Of a stretch of 64,000 nucleotides of DNA, positions 53,273 to 63,348 are shown in pieces. The stretch's first letter is position 1; each line of letters starts with the position of its first letter. Made by a program: the position numbers and the translations under genes. The stretch lies in NCBI GenBank assembly GCA_049325415.1, contig JBMOLL010000046.1:20855-84854 (forward strand), written 5' to 3'. The notes below the pieces were generated by a model that saw only the letters and a list, made by a program, of their open reading frames with translations, had not been told where the DNA came from and did no database searches. The DNA is from JBMOLL01 sp049325415 (lineage in GTDB: Bacteria; Bacteroidota; Bacteroidia; Bacteroidales; GCA-2748055).

Positions 53273-53302
53273 GGGTACCGGAGTGATCCGGTACCCTGCT
53301 TT
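53273..53302 (+). terminator. Terminator between ssb and gcvP
   Basis: GGGTACCGGA and TCCGGTACCC form a 10-bp stem with a GTGA loop, followed by TGCTTTTA. It can serve ssb; the end of convergent gcvP lies 6 bp further on. Confidence 0.7.
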
Positions 53303-53307
53303 TACGT

Positions 53308-56181
53308 TTAATCTTTACGATATGCCTCAACGGGTGCACAGGTACAAACCAGGTTCCTGTCGCCGTATCCGTCGTTCACTCTTCTCACCGTTGGCCAGAA
53401 TTTATTTTCCTTAACCCATTTGAGCGGGAAAGCAGCCGATTCCCTCGAATAGGGATGGTTCCATGAATCGCTGATAACGCTGGCAGCAGTGTGCGGAGCA
53501 TTCTTCAGCACATTGTCTGTCCGGTCGAGCTTTCCTTCGCTGATCTGCCGGATGGTTGAGCGTATGTCTTTCAGCGCTTCGATGAAGCGGTCAAGCTCAG
53601 CCCTGGATTCGCTTTCCGTGGGTTCAACCATGAGTGTGCCGTGAACTGGGAAAGAAAGTGTAGGAGCGTGAAAGCCATAATCCATGAGTCGTTTTGCAAT
53701 ATCCGCTTCCGTAATGTCGGCTTCGGCTTTGAAATTCCTGCAATCGAGGATCATTTCGTGGGCGACAAAGCCGTTTTTCCCCTTGTATAGCACAGCAAAG
53801 TCATCTTTTAACGAAGCCGCCAGATAATTGGCATTCAGGATGGCATAACGTGTGGATTCGGTAAGGCCTTCTGCTCCCAGCATCCGGATATAGCCCCAGG
53901 ATATAGGCAGAATGCCTGCGCTGCCGTAGGGTGCAGCTGAAACAGCGCTGATCCCGTTAATTCCGCCGGTCGGGACCAGCGGGTGGGTGGGCAGGAACTC
54001 AACCAGATGCCTGGCTACGGCGATGGGACCTACACCGGGGCCGCCTCCTCCGTGAGGTATGGCAAAGGTTTTATGAAGGTTCAGGTGGCAGACATCGGCG
54101 CCGATATAACCCGGACTGGTAAGTCCGACCTGGGCGTTCATGTTGGCACCATCCATATAGACGAGTCCACCGTTTTCGTGAATAATACTGATGATCTCCC
54201 GGATCTCTTCTTCGAAAACACCGTGTGTGGAGGGATAGGTGATCATCGCCGCGGCCAGTTCGGGGGCACTCTCTCCGGCCAGTTGTTTCAGGTGTTGGGT
54301 GTCAATATTCCCGTTCTGATCGCAGTTCACCACCTTTACGTCCATTCCGGCCATAACAGCGCTGGCGGGGTTTGTGCCATGAGCCGATGCAGGGATCAGA
54401 ACGATCTTTCTGTTCAGTTCACCTCTTTTTTCATGGTAGGCCCTGATCACCATCAGACCGGCGTATTCACCAGCTGCTCCTGAATTGGGCTGGAAAGAGA
54501 CTTCCTCAAAGCCGGTAAGTTCGCATAAAGCCTTACCCAGCCTGTTCATCAGCTGATGATAACCTTCTGCCTGGTTAAGTGGTACAAAGGGGTGGATATC
54601 AGCAAATTCAGGCCATGACACCGGGATCAGCTGGGATACAGCATTCAGCTTCATCGTACACGATCCGAGGGAGATCATGGAGTGGGTAAGTGAGAAATCC
54701 TTTCTTTCCAGCATCCTGATGTATCGCATCAGTTCAGTTTCCGAGCGGTATTTATGAAATACTTCCTGCTCAAGGAAGGTACTTTTCCGAAGTAAGTTAT
54801 CGGGGAGACAGTTACCGGTACCGAGTTCATTTTCCGTTTTCACAGGTTTCCTCAACACAAGGGAGAAAATCCCGATTATCCCGTTAAGTTCCTCTTCACC
54901 GGATGTTTCATCTACCGACAGCTGAACATGTTGTCCGTCGGGGTAATGGAAGTTTACCATTTTTTCCAGGGCGGCTTCCCGTATGCTTTCCGATCCGGTT
55001 CCTTCCGGTAGTTTAATGAGTAAAGTGTCAAAAAATGCACTGTGCACCGGTTTGCAGCCCAGCTCATTGAGTTTTTCAGCCAGGTAACAGGCACCTGAAT
55101 GGATATTTCCTGCTATCCTTTTCAGTCCTTCGGGACCGTGATATACCGCGTACATCCCTGCCATATTGGCCAGCAAGGCCTGGGCAGTACAGATATTAGA
55201 GGTAGCCCTTTCCCTTTTGATATGCTGTTCGCGGGTCTGCAGTGCCATCCTCAGTGCCGGGTTTTCTTCTGCATCGATTGTGATCCCGATGATCCTGCCC
55301 GGCATCTGCCGTTTGTATTTCTCCGTCGAGGCAAGGAAACCGGCATGCGGTCCTCCAAAGAATAACGGAATACCGAAACGCTGTGTGGTTCCCACCACCA
55401 CATCGGCGCCCCACTCGCCCGGAGGGGTCAGCAACACCAGGCTCAGGAGATCGGCTGCCACACAAACCTCGACCTGTTTTTCATGTGCTGCATTCACAAA
55501 GGCCCTGTAATCCCTTACCTCACCGTCGGCTGCGGGGTACTGGATCAGTGCCCCGAAGCAGTTTGCCGGCAGGGCAGAAGTTCTGAAGTCGCCGGTTACC
55601 AGCTCGATCCCCAGAGGCACTGACCTTGTACGCAGCACATCGAGGGTCTGAGGGAAGGTTGAACTGTCGGCGAAGAAAATATTCTTTCCTTCCCTGATCT
55701 GATCGCGCGACCTGGAATTAAAGAGCATGATCATTGCCTCTGCTGCAGCTGTAGACTCATCGAGCAGTGAGGCATTGGCAATCTCCAGGCCGGTGAGTTC
55801 CACCACCACCGTCTGGAAATTAAGCAGAGCTTCAAGCCTGCCCTGGGAGATTTCGGCCTGGTAGGGCGTATAGGAAGTATACCAGTTCGGATTCTCCAGG
55901 ATGTTCCTCTGGATCACAGGGGGAAGGATCGTATTGTAAAAACCCAGCCCGATATAGGATCTGAATACTTTATTTTTATCTGCAATTTCACGGATCTCCT
56001 TCAGGAACTGGTACTCACTGACCCCTTCCGGCAGATCGGGTAAACTGTCTTTCAATATGGAGCCGGGAATGGTTTTCCGGATGAGTTCATCCAGACCGGA
56101 GGTTCCTATTTGGGCGAGCATGAATTGAAGATCGGACTCCCTCGGGCCGATGTGACGTTGCTTGAACGAATCTGAATGCAT
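53308..56181 (-). CDS. gcvP: Glycine dehydrogenase (P protein of the glycine cleavage system)
   Basis: 957 residues, the full single-chain form. It decarboxylates glycine with pyridoxal phosphate and passes the aminomethyl group to the H protein. The PLP Lys lies in NLHKTFAIPHGGGGPG (near residue 700), with the conserved YTPYQAEISQGRLEALLNFQ early and STHGVFEE before the Lys. gcvT and gcvH are not in the window. No glycine riboswitch is visible upstream, only a -7 box. Confidence 0.97.
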   Translation of the reverse strand: MHSDSFKQRHIGPRESDLQFMLAQIGTSGLDELIRKTIPGSILKDSLPDLPEGVSEYQFLKEIREIADKNKVFRSYIGLGFYNTILPPVIQRNILENPNWYTSYTPYQAEISQGRLEALLNFQTVVVELTGLEIANASLLDESTAAAEAMIMLFNSRSRDQIREGKNIFFADSSTFPQTLDVLRTRSVPLGIELVTGDFRTSALPANCFGALIQYPAADGEVRDYRAFVNAAHEKQVEVCVAADLLSLVLLTPPGEWGADVVVGTTQRFGIPLFFGGPHAGFLASTEKYKRQMPGRIIGITIDAEENPALRMALQTREQHIKRERATSNICTAQALLANMAGMYAVYHGPEGLKRIAGNIHSGACYLAEKLNELGCKPVHSAFFDTLLIKLPEGTGSESIREAALEKMVNFHYPDGQHVQLSVDETSGEEELNGIIGIFSLVLRKPVKTENELGTGNCLPDNLLRKSTFLEQEVFHKYRSETELMRYIRMLERKDFSLTHSMISLGSCTMKLNAVSQLIPVSWPEFADIHPFVPLNQAEGYHQLMNRLGKALCELTGFEEVSFQPNSGAAGEYAGLMVIRAYHEKRGELNRKIVLIPASAHGTNPASAVMAGMDVKVVNCDQNGNIDTQHLKQLAGESAPELAAAMITYPSTHGVFEEEIREIISIIHENGGLVYMDGANMNAQVGLTSPGYIGADVCHLNLHKTFAIPHGGGGPGVGPIAVARHLVEFLPTHPLVPTGGINGISAVSAAPYGSAGILPISWGYIRMLGAEGLTESTRYAILNANYLAASLKDDFAVLYKGKNGFVAHEMILDCRNFKAEADITEADIAKRLMDYGFHAPTLSFPVHGTLMVEPTESESRAELDRFIEALKDIRSTIRQISEGKLDRTDNVLKNAPHTAASVISDSWNHPYSRESAAFPLKWVKENKFWPTVRRVNDGYGDRNLVCTCAPVEAYRKD

Positions 56182-56228
56182 GAATTTCAGTGTATTATGA
56201 AGTGTGGATATGTGAATGTTACAGGAGC

Positions 56229-56236
56229 CAAATATA
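56229..56236 (-). promoter_or_regulatory. -7 box of gcvP
   Basis: On the minus strand TATATTTG, an exact TAnnTTTG match 47 bp before the ATG. Confidence 0.5.
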
Positions 56237-56312
56237 CAATTTCGGCTTGTTAAAATTCATGTACAAAATCATGTTATTCAATCATGACGGATAAAAATTC
56301 TCAACCGGCGGT

Positions 56313-56954
56313 TCATTCTTTCAGGAATGGGTTCGTACTGTTTTCCTGTCCGATGGAACTGTAAGGCCCGTGTCCGGGATATACCCGGGTTGCTGCAGGA
56401 AGCGTTAACAGTCTGGTGCGGATGGAAGCGATCAGGGTATCGTAGTCGCCTCCTGGAAGGTCGGTACGACCGATACTCCCCTGGAAAAGGGCGTCGCCGG
56501 TGATCACAAATCCCCCGGCAGCGGAATAGAATGCCAGGCTGCCTTCACTATGACCGGGTACATGGAGAACCTGAAGTTCAATACTGCCGAAGGAAATAAG
56601 TTCACCGTCGTGCAGGGGTCTGTCAATCCTGTCAGGTGTCGCATTCGTGAAGCCAAACAACTGTCCCATCAGCGGTGCGTTCCTGATATTGTCGAGTTCG
56701 CCGGGGTGGGCATGAAAGGGAAGATGATGCTGTTCCCTGAGATAAGTTACTCCGGGGAGATGATCCACATGACAATGGGTGTTCAGCTGGGCCACGGGGC
56801 TTAGCCTGTTCCTGCTGAGAAAGGTCTCAAAGGTCTCTTCCTCTGAGGCTGATGAAAAGGCAGGATCAATAATCACGCACTTACCATTCTCATCATAAAT
56901 GATATAGGTGTTTACCTGAAATGGGTTGAATACCAAAGTTTTTACCTGTTCCAT
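56313..56954 (-). CDS. Metallo-beta-lactamase-fold hydrolase (glyoxalase II-like)
   Basis: 213 residues. The metal motif THCHVDHLPG (HxHxDH, near residue 60), then HVPGHSEGS, GDALFQGSIGRTDLPGG and PGHGPYS make a complete dinuclear site of the glyoxalase II/YcbL-like group. It probably hydrolyses a thioester or similar small ester in the cytoplasm; the short C terminus lacks the extra glutathione-binding domain of true glyoxalase II. It starts 3 bp after the end of pcm, so the two are co-transcribed. Confidence 0.9.
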   Translation of the reverse strand: MEQVKTLVFNPFQVNTYIIYDENGKCVIIDPAFSSASEEETFETFLSRNRLSPVAQLNTHCHVDHLPGVTYLREQHHLPFHAHPGELDNIRNAPLMGQLFGFTNATPDRIDRPLHDGELISFGSIELQVLHVPGHSEGSLAFYSAAGGFVITGDALFQGSIGRTDLPGGDYDTLIASIRTRLLTLPAATRVYPGHGPYSSIGQENSTNPFLKE

Positions 56955-56957
56955 CTT

Positions 56958-57602
56958 TCAACCGTTTTTTCCTTTAAGCAGAGGGACGAAAGAGAAATAG
57001 CCATGTTCGCTACGGGTATAGCTGTCGGTGGAATTCCTGACAATCCTGACCATGGTCTGACCGGCGGCGCCGCCCTCCGGAATAACGAGTATCCCCCCGA
57101 CAGCAAGCTGCTCGAGCAGCCTGGAAGGTACTTCAGTGGCACCAGCAGTTACGAGGATCTTATCGAAGGGAGCAAAGGTCGGGAGGCCTTCATAGCCGTC
57201 GCCGTAGTAAAAGCCGGGCTTATATCCCAGGGGAATAAGTGTTTCCTGGGCTTTGAGGAACAGTTCCCGTTGCCGTTCGATGGTAAAAACCCTGGCACCA
57301 AGTTCCATAAGAACGGCAGTCTGATAGCCCGATCCGGTCCCGATCTCCAGGATTTTCTCATTTTTCTTAAGCTCGAGCAACTGGGTCTGAAAAGCTACAG
57401 TATAAGGTTGGGAAATGGTCTGTCCCGCACCGATGGGGAAAGCTTTATCGGCATAGGAAAAATTCAGAAAACTGCTGTCCATGAACAGATGCCGCGGAAC
57501 CTTATTGATAGCCGACAGGACATCTTCGTTCTGAATGCCTTTTTCCCTTATCGTTTCAACCAGCTTGGCTCTCAGTCCTTTATGTCTGTAGGTATCACGC
57601 AT
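56958..57602 (-). CDS. pcm: Protein-L-isoaspartate O-methyltransferase
   Basis: 214 residues from the ATG at 57602 (MRDTYRHKGLRAKLVE), the normal family start; a start 23 codons earlier adds an atypical extension. It methylates damaged isoaspartyl residues using AdoMet so that they can be repaired. Motifs: SYADKAFPIGAGQTISQPY, the AdoMet-binding LEIGTGSGYQTAVLMELG, and TAGATEVPSRLLEQLAVGGILVIP. It is the first gene of a pair with the MBL-fold hydrolase. Confidence 0.94.
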   Translation of the reverse strand: MRDTYRHKGLRAKLVETIREKGIQNEDVLSAINKVPRHLFMDSSFLNFSYADKAFPIGAGQTISQPYTVAFQTQLLELKKNEKILEIGTGSGYQTAVLMELGARVFTIERQRELFLKAQETLIPLGYKPGFYYGDGYEGLPTFAPFDKILVTAGATEVPSRLLEQLAVGGILVIPEGGAAGQTMVRIVRNSTDSYTRSEHGYFSFVPLLKGKNG

Positions 57603-57775
57603 CTGCAAAATTTTGGCTAAAGATAAAAAGAATGAATTAAGAAAGGCTTTGCCGGCAAGCTCAAATTTCATCTCTCCCTTTTGCTTGCAGATAGACGAAG
57701 GCCTGTATGTATAAGAACTGATCGGCTTGTTTTAAATCGAAATACTCACCGTATTCAGATTTCTTTAAAAAGACT

Positions 57776-57783
57776 TACTTTTG
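57776..57783 (+). promoter_or_regulatory. -7 box of the NarL-type regulator gene
   Basis: TACTTTTG, an exact TAnnTTTG match 51 bp before the ATG. No good TTTG stands 19 bp upstream. Confidence 0.45.
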
Positions 57784-57834
57784 CAGAGATAGCTTTGTCT
57801 GCAACCTGATTTCCTTTGATGAGATAATCTATTT

Positions 57835-58488
57835 ATGGCAGCGATAAAAGTAGCGATAGTCGAAGATCATAAGCTCTTTAGGGAGGGAGTAAGTCTGATC
57901 CTTCGAAACACCGGCGGGTATGACCTCATTGGCGAATTTGGTTCTGGGGAAGCTTTTCTTCGTGAACTTGATCATATTGCACCGGATGTGGTTATAATGG
58001 ATATCGATATGCCGGGAATTGATGGTTTTGAAACTTCCAGGCGGGCACTGGCTCAAAAACCTGAAATCAGGATTCTTGTTCTTTCCATGCTTTCAGATGA
58101 AAAGAGCTACTTCGAAATGCTTAATATCGGGGTGCGTGGCTTCATTATCAAGGAATCGTCGAGCGATGAGCTGTTAAAAAGTATCAATGCCGTAGCCCGG
58201 GGTGAAAGCTATTTTTCACAGGAGCTCATGCGCAGGATATTGAACCATTATAATCCGGAAATAAGGCAAAAAGCCGAACCGGCTCCCCCAGTAAAACTCA
58301 CCCGGCGGGAATCTGAAATTCTTCACTTGATATACAAAGGGAAGACCAATAAACAAATTGCCGATGAGTTGTTTATCAGTCTGCGAACCGTAGAGGGCCA
58401 CCGCGCACGGTTATTGAAAAAAACAGCTACCAACAACAGTATAACCCTCATGCTCTACGCCAGCCGGCACGGTCTTCTTGACGATTAG
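57835..58488 (+). CDS. NarL/FixJ-type response regulator
   Basis: 217 residues. The receiver domain (about 4-120) has the acidic pair VEDH, the phospho-acceptor Asp at residue 56 (VVIMDIDMP) and Lys in IIKESS. The C-terminal LuxR-type helix-turn-helix (about 150-212) reads LTRRESEILHLIYKGKTNKQIADELF. It should bind DNA when phosphorylated. Its partner kinase is probably the hybrid kinase encoded 1.2 kb downstream. The gene is separated from the FIST gene by 125 bp. Confidence 0.95.
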   Translation: MAAIKVAIVEDHKLFREGVSLILRNTGGYDLIGEFGSGEAFLRELDHIAPDVVIMDIDMPGIDGFETSRRALAQKPEIRILVLSMLSDEKSYFEMLNIGVRGFIIKESSSDELLKSINAVARGESYFSQELMRRILNHYNPEIRQKAEPAPPVKLTRRESEILHLIYKGKTNKQIADELFISLRTVEGHRARLLKKTATNNSITLMLYASRHGLLDD

Positions 58489-58613
58489 GGCTTTCGAAAA
58501 TCAGTAAGTACTACCTAAGGGAATCAGGTGTTTTTACGCATAACCTTTAAGTGATTTTCTGCGTAAAAAATTCTGAAAATCTGCATATTATTGAAGGATA
58601 TTTTGCCCTGATC

Positions 58614-59732
58614 ATGATTATTCGTTTTTTAGCATATGGGCCGTTTAAGGAAGTGGAGAAAGAAATCCGCGAGGTTGATAAATCAGATACGGTGAAATCC
58701 CTTGTGATCTTAACATGTGATGCAAACGGGTATTCCAGACAAGAATGGAATGGTTTACTAACGGGGATCGTTAAACCGGTAGCAGGGGGGATTTTTCCCG
58801 GGATTATTTTTCAGGGAGAGAAATATGATACAGGTACTCTAATCCTTGGATTTGATCAGCGCTTTGAAGCAACTGTGTGCAAAGAAATCAGCAATCCCGA
58901 CCATGATTTTGAGAACGAGCTGCTGTCATTTGCCTCATCAGGAGTGGAAATGAATACTGTGCTGATTTTTATTGATGGCCTTTCGCGCAGGATTTCCCAC
59001 ATCATTGAATCTTTATTTTTGGTTCTGGGTCTGGACCATAATTTTATAGGCGGAGGTTGTGGTTCGGCTAGCATGACAAAAGGTCCCTGTATCCTGAGTA
59101 ATGAGGGACTCCTTGAGGATGCCGCTATTGTGTCGCTGATCCCGGCTAAAATAGGATTGGGAGTGCGTCATGGCTGGGAAAGTATTTCCGGGCCCCTGAA
59201 GGTCACTTCTTCGGATTACAATATTATCCGGACGATTGATTACAGGCCGGCCTATGAAATTTACAGCAAGACAATTAACACCTGTTGTCCTGATGAGATG
59301 AATCCGGACAATTTTGCCCTTGAAAGCAAGAAATACCCATTGGGAATCCGAAAATGGGGTGCTGAGATGCTGGTAAGGGATCCCTTTATACTTACTGAAG
59401 CAGGAGATCTTACCTGTATCGGAGAAGTTCCCAAAGGTTCGTTCGTAGAGATTCTGAACGGGGAGTCAGATTCGCTGATCCGTGCAGCTGCGGAAGCGAG
59501 AGAACTTAGTATCATGGATACAGAGGCAAGCCCCGAGGTGGTGTTTGTAATCGATTGTATTTCAAGATACATGTTCCTTGGAAAAGACTTTGACAGAGAG
59601 CTGGAATCTTTAAAATACGGAAATATTCCTATGATCGGTGCTATGACCATCGGTGAGATAGCCAATGATGGAAAACAGTACCCTGAGTTTTTTAACAAGA
59701 CGATTGTTGTCGGTTCTTTTTATGCCTCCTGA
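58614..59732 (+). CDS. FIST-domain signalling protein
   Basis: 372 residues from the ATG at 58614 (MIIRFLAYGPF); a GTG at 58551 would add 21 residues. It has the FIST N domain (about 25-190) and the FIST C domain (about 210-345), with family segments GGGCGSASM and the GAMTIGEIAN end. FIST domains are predicted small-ligand sensors that sit beside signalling genes. There is no signal peptide or membrane helix, so it is cytoplasmic. The hybrid kinase gene starts 1 bp after its stop, so it probably feeds ligand information to that kinase. Confidence 0.9.
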   Translation: MIIRFLAYGPFKEVEKEIREVDKSDTVKSLVILTCDANGYSRQEWNGLLTGIVKPVAGGIFPGIIFQGEKYDTGTLILGFDQRFEATVCKEISNPDHDFENELLSFASSGVEMNTVLIFIDGLSRRISHIIESLFLVLGLDHNFIGGGCGSASMTKGPCILSNEGLLEDAAIVSLIPAKIGLGVRHGWESISGPLKVTSSDYNIIRTIDYRPAYEIYSKTINTCCPDEMNPDNFALESKKYPLGIRKWGAEMLVRDPFILTEAGDLTCIGEVPKGSFVEILNGESDSLIRAAAEARELSIMDTEASPEVVFVIDCISRYMFLGKDFDRELESLKYGNIPMIGAMTIGEIANDGKQYPEFFNKTIVVGSFYAS

Positions 59733-59733
59733 T

Positions 59734-62700
59734 ATGGAACAAAAGTCACTGGAACAGATTCAGATTTATTATGAATTGGCCATGGCGGTGGGTAATTCCG
59801 ATGATCTGGTCAGAATGCTAAAAGAAAGTTTACTCACTTATATCCGAAAACTCAGCTGTTCGGCGGGTTCAGTATTTTATTTTCGTAAAGAGGAACCTGA
59901 CAGTTATTTTCTGGAAAACATTTTTTCCATTCCTTATACCATAGAGGTTAATGAGACATATAAGAATGCACTCAACCTGATTCCGGAAAGACTCTCGGCA
60001 GAGGGGCTGACGGAGTTCAGGTCAAAACTGCCTATTACCAGGGAATTACTGGACAAGCAGTATTTTTATATCATGGATCTCAGGGGCTTTGGTGTTCTGA
60101 TGCTGATGAAATATGGAACTCCCTTATCTGAAGAATTCATCACTTCACTTGAGGAAATTAACGGAAAACTGGCCAATGCCGCCCTTGCTTGTCAGCAGAA
60201 GCAGGCACTTGAAGAAAGTGAGAATAAATACAAGGATCTGACTGACCTGTTACCGGAGATAGTATTTGAAGTCAATTGTGACTTTGAGCTAAGTTATATT
60301 AATAAGTATCTGCTGAACCGGACCGGGTTACCGGAAAGTGTATTTCACCGGACGAAACTTACTGATCTCTTTCTGGAAGAAGAAAAAGGAAGGTTGCTCG
60401 ACCTGTTAAGGACTGCACTGGATTCGGATCAGATAGGCAGCGGAGAATTTGTGACCCGGATTGGTCCTGACATATCCTTTCCCTGCATCCTATACGTTAA
60501 CCGGGTCAGAGAAAAGGGGAAAGTGAATGTACAGGGGCTGCGCGGAGTTATTCTGGATATCACACGACAGAAAAACTACGAAAACAGGCTGGAGGAGAAT
60601 TCAAAAAGGCTTCAGATGGCACTGCTTGGGTCCGATGCCGGGCTCTGGGACTGGAACATTCGTACCGGATATGTATACTTCAATGAGCGCTGGTGTACGA
60701 TGCTTGGCTATGAGCCGGAGGAAATAGAAAACAATATTTCAGTCTGGGAGAAGCTTATTTTTCCTGATGACAAGGAAACAACGGATCGTTTACTTGAAAG
60801 TCATTTCAAAGGGGAAACCCCTATTTATCGTTCGGAGCACCGTTTAAGGACCAGGAGCGGAAAATGGAAGTGGATCCTGGATACCGGGAAGGTTACGGAA
60901 TGGGATAACGATGGCAAGCCGGTGCGAATGGTTGGCACCCATATCGATATCACCAATCAGAAACAAAATGAACTTCAATTGGAAATTAACCTGCTTCAGC
61001 AGGAGCTTGTATCGGATATTTCCATCATTCTGAATAATCTGGAAAGCTTTGATGCTCGAATAAATAAAGTTTTGAAACTTGTCGGTGGGCATACGGATGT
61101 AAGCCGTGTCTATATTTTCGAGGATGATCCCGAAGAACTTTTCACAACAAATACCTTTGAATGGTGCAATATCGGGATCAATCCTGAAATTGAAAACCTG
61201 CAGGATATTCCCTATGAGCTCATCCCTTCCTGGAAGCATCTATTGCGAACCGATGGATACATTTATACAGAGAATATCTCTTCACTTCCTGAAGATGCAA
61301 GGGCTATACTTGAGCCCCAGGGAATTCAGTCGATTATCATTTACCCGATCCGGATTGCAGACCGTATCCGTGGTTTTATTGGTTTTGACGAATGCACGGC
61401 CAACAGAAAATGGTCAAAATCAGAACTGGAGTTATTAAGGACTATATCCGGAATTATATCCAATGCCTATGAACGCAGGCAGGTGGAGAAGTCGCTGAAA
61501 GAAAGCGAGGCTACTACAAGGGCTATAGTCTCTTCATTACCTGATTTGCTTTGTCACTTCGACGCAAAAGGTAAGTTATTGGATACCAATAACATGAGAT
61601 CCGGTCTGGTGAGTTTTGACGGGATCACAACCGGCCATCAGCTGGAGGAGAATTTTCCAGCCGAACTGGTAAATTCAGTCAGGGAGTCGATCGGGATCTG
61701 CCTGGAAACAGGTTCTTGTCTGACCGAATTTTCCTTTTCAGAGCAGGGTGAAATAAAATACGTGGAATCGAGGTATTCCCGGATTAATTCCAATGAAGTA
61801 ATCGCCCTGTTCAGGGATATCACGAGGAATAAAATCTATGAGGCAGAGCTAAAAGATGCACTGGAAAAGGCCGAACAGGCCAACAGGGCCAAGAGTGAGT
61901 TTCTGGCTAACATGAGTCATGAGATCCGTACCCCGATGAATGGTATTCTGGGATTCAGTGAATCGTTATATCATAAGATCACGGATCCGAATCACAAAAA
62001 GATGATCAAATCGATCCTCTCCAGCGGAAACATCCTGCTCTCGCTGATCAATGATATCCTGGACATGTCAAAGATTGAAGCCGGAAAGATCGAAATAAAC
62101 CGGCAACCCTTCGGGATCCGGTCCATAATCGGAGAGATCGAGCAGCTCTTTTCTGAGAAAGCCAGAAAGAAGCATTTGAATTTCCAGCTTTCCGTTGATG
62201 ATGATGTGCCTTTTACCATGTTGTTCGATGAGATCAGGATTCGTCAGGTACTTCTTAATCTCGTAGGGAATGCAGTCAAATTTACTGAAAAGGGCTTTGT
62301 CATGGTGAAGGTAGGGTATACACCAACTGGCGGGAGCAGTGGTGATGTCCTGATTGAAGTGGAAGATTCCGGAATTGGTATACCGCCCGAACAGCAGGAG
62401 ATTATTTTCGAACCCTTTAAGCAGCAAAATAACCAGAGTACACGAAAATATGAAGGAACAGGTCTGGGATTGTCCATTACCCGCAAACTGGTTGAGCGCA
62501 TGGATGGAGAGATTCTGGTTCAGAGCGAAGTTGGAAAAGGATCCGTGTTCAGGGTGATTATCCCTGGTGTTGAATGCATTGATGTGGTGAAACGGAGTGA
62601 TAAAATCCTGTTTGATGAAGATACGAGTATTCGGTTCATGCCTTCCAAGATACTGATTGTGGATGACGTTTCCACCAATATCCAGGCTATTCGCAACCTT

Positions 62701-63348
62701 CTGGAAACTACCGAAATTACCTGTATTGAGGCGGAAAACGGGGAGATTGCCCTGGAAATACTGAATCATACCTACCCGGATCTGATCCTGATGGATATTC
62801 GCATGCCCGTTATGGATGGAGTGGAGACCACTGCGCTGATCAAAAAGGATAAGCGTATCAGCGATATCCCTGTAATTGCCTATACCGCATCAGTATTCAA
62901 ATCTCCTGTGGTGGAGTATCCCGAGCTTTTTTCCGGGGTCCTCTTCAAACCTGTCAGCAAGTTCCAGCTGGAAAGCGAACTGATGAGATATCTTGAATAT
63001 GAAAAAATTGAAAATCTTCAGCCGGAAACGGAGTCAGAACCGGATCAGGAAATGAGTAATGAACAGCTTGCCCGGATTCCTGAGATGCTGGGTTTCCTGG
63101 AGAATGAAGCCAGTGAATTGTGGTTGGGGATAAAAGATAAGTTACTGATATTTAAAATAGAAGAGTTTAACAATCTTCTGGAGCAGAAACTGAAGCTACT
63201 GGATTTACCTCCGGTAAGGTCCTATGTGATGTCGATCAAAAATGCAATTGAAATTTTTGATATTGAGACTATTGAGGAGAAGGTGGGAGCCTTTCCCAAC
63301 CTGATTGCTGAATTAAAAAGCATTTACAATGATGCAAAAACTGATTGA
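59734..63348 (+). CDS. Hybrid sensor histidine kinase with PAS, GAF and receiver domains
   Basis: 1204 residues from the ATG at 59734; earlier starts would overlap the FIST gene. Approximate domains: GAF-like N terminus (5-155), PAS (165-280), PAS/PAC (288-410), GAF (425-582), PAS (586-702), HisKA with His729 in NMSHEIRTPMNG, HATPase (780-946; VLLNLVGNAVKFTEKG, DSGIGIPPEQQ, GTGLGLSI), and a receiver with Asp1021 (LILMDIRMP). No membrane helices, so it senses cytoplasmic signals. A helical tail of about 100 residues follows the receiver and lacks an obvious phospho-His motif. Confidence 0.95.
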   Translation: MEQKSLEQIQIYYELAMAVGNSDDLVRMLKESLLTYIRKLSCSAGSVFYFRKEEPDSYFLENIFSIPYTIEVNETYKNALNLIPERLSAEGLTEFRSKLPITRELLDKQYFYIMDLRGFGVLMLMKYGTPLSEEFITSLEEINGKLANAALACQQKQALEESENKYKDLTDLLPEIVFEVNCDFELSYINKYLLNRTGLPESVFHRTKLTDLFLEEEKGRLLDLLRTALDSDQIGSGEFVTRIGPDISFPCILYVNRVREKGKVNVQGLRGVILDITRQKNYENRLEENSKRLQMALLGSDAGLWDWNIRTGYVYFNERWCTMLGYEPEEIENNISVWEKLIFPDDKETTDRLLESHFKGETPIYRSEHRLRTRSGKWKWILDTGKVTEWDNDGKPVRMVGTHIDITNQKQNELQLEINLLQQELVSDISIILNNLESFDARINKVLKLVGGHTDVSRVYIFEDDPEELFTTNTFEWCNIGINPEIENLQDIPYELIPSWKHLLRTDGYIYTENISSLPEDARAILEPQGIQSIIIYPIRIADRIRGFIGFDECTANRKWSKSELELLRTISGIISNAYERRQVEKSLKESEATTRAIVSSLPDLLCHFDAKGKLLDTNNMRSGLVSFDGITTGHQLEENFPAELVNSVRESIGICLETGSCLTEFSFSEQGEIKYVESRYSRINSNEVIALFRDITRNKIYEAELKDALEKAEQANRAKSEFLANMSHEIRTPMNGILGFSESLYHKITDPNHKKMIKSILSSGNILLSLINDILDMSKIEAGKIEINRQPFGIRSIIGEIEQLFSEKARKKHLNFQLSVDDDVPFTMLFDEIRIRQVLLNLVGNAVKFTEKGFVMVKVGYTPTGGSSGDVLIEVEDSGIGIPPEQQEIIFEPFKQQNNQSTRKYEGTGLGLSITRKLVERMDGEILVQSEVGKGSVFRVIIPGVECIDVVKRSDKILFDEDTSIRFMPSKILIVDDVSTNIQAIRNLLETTEITCIEAENGEIALEILNHTYPDLILMDIRMPVMDGVETTALIKKDKRISDIPVIAYTASVFKSPVVEYPELFSGVLFKPVSKFQLESELMRYLEYEKIENLQPETESEPDQEMSNEQLARIPEMLGFLENEASELWLGIKDKLLIFKIEEFNNLLEQKLKLLDLPPVRSYVMSIKNAIEIFDIETIEEKVGAFPNLIAELKSIYNDAKTD

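Noticed and set aside
56182..56312. Glycine riboswitch upstream of gcvP
   Set aside because: The 130-bp gap shows no tandem aptamer-like structure, only a -7 box.
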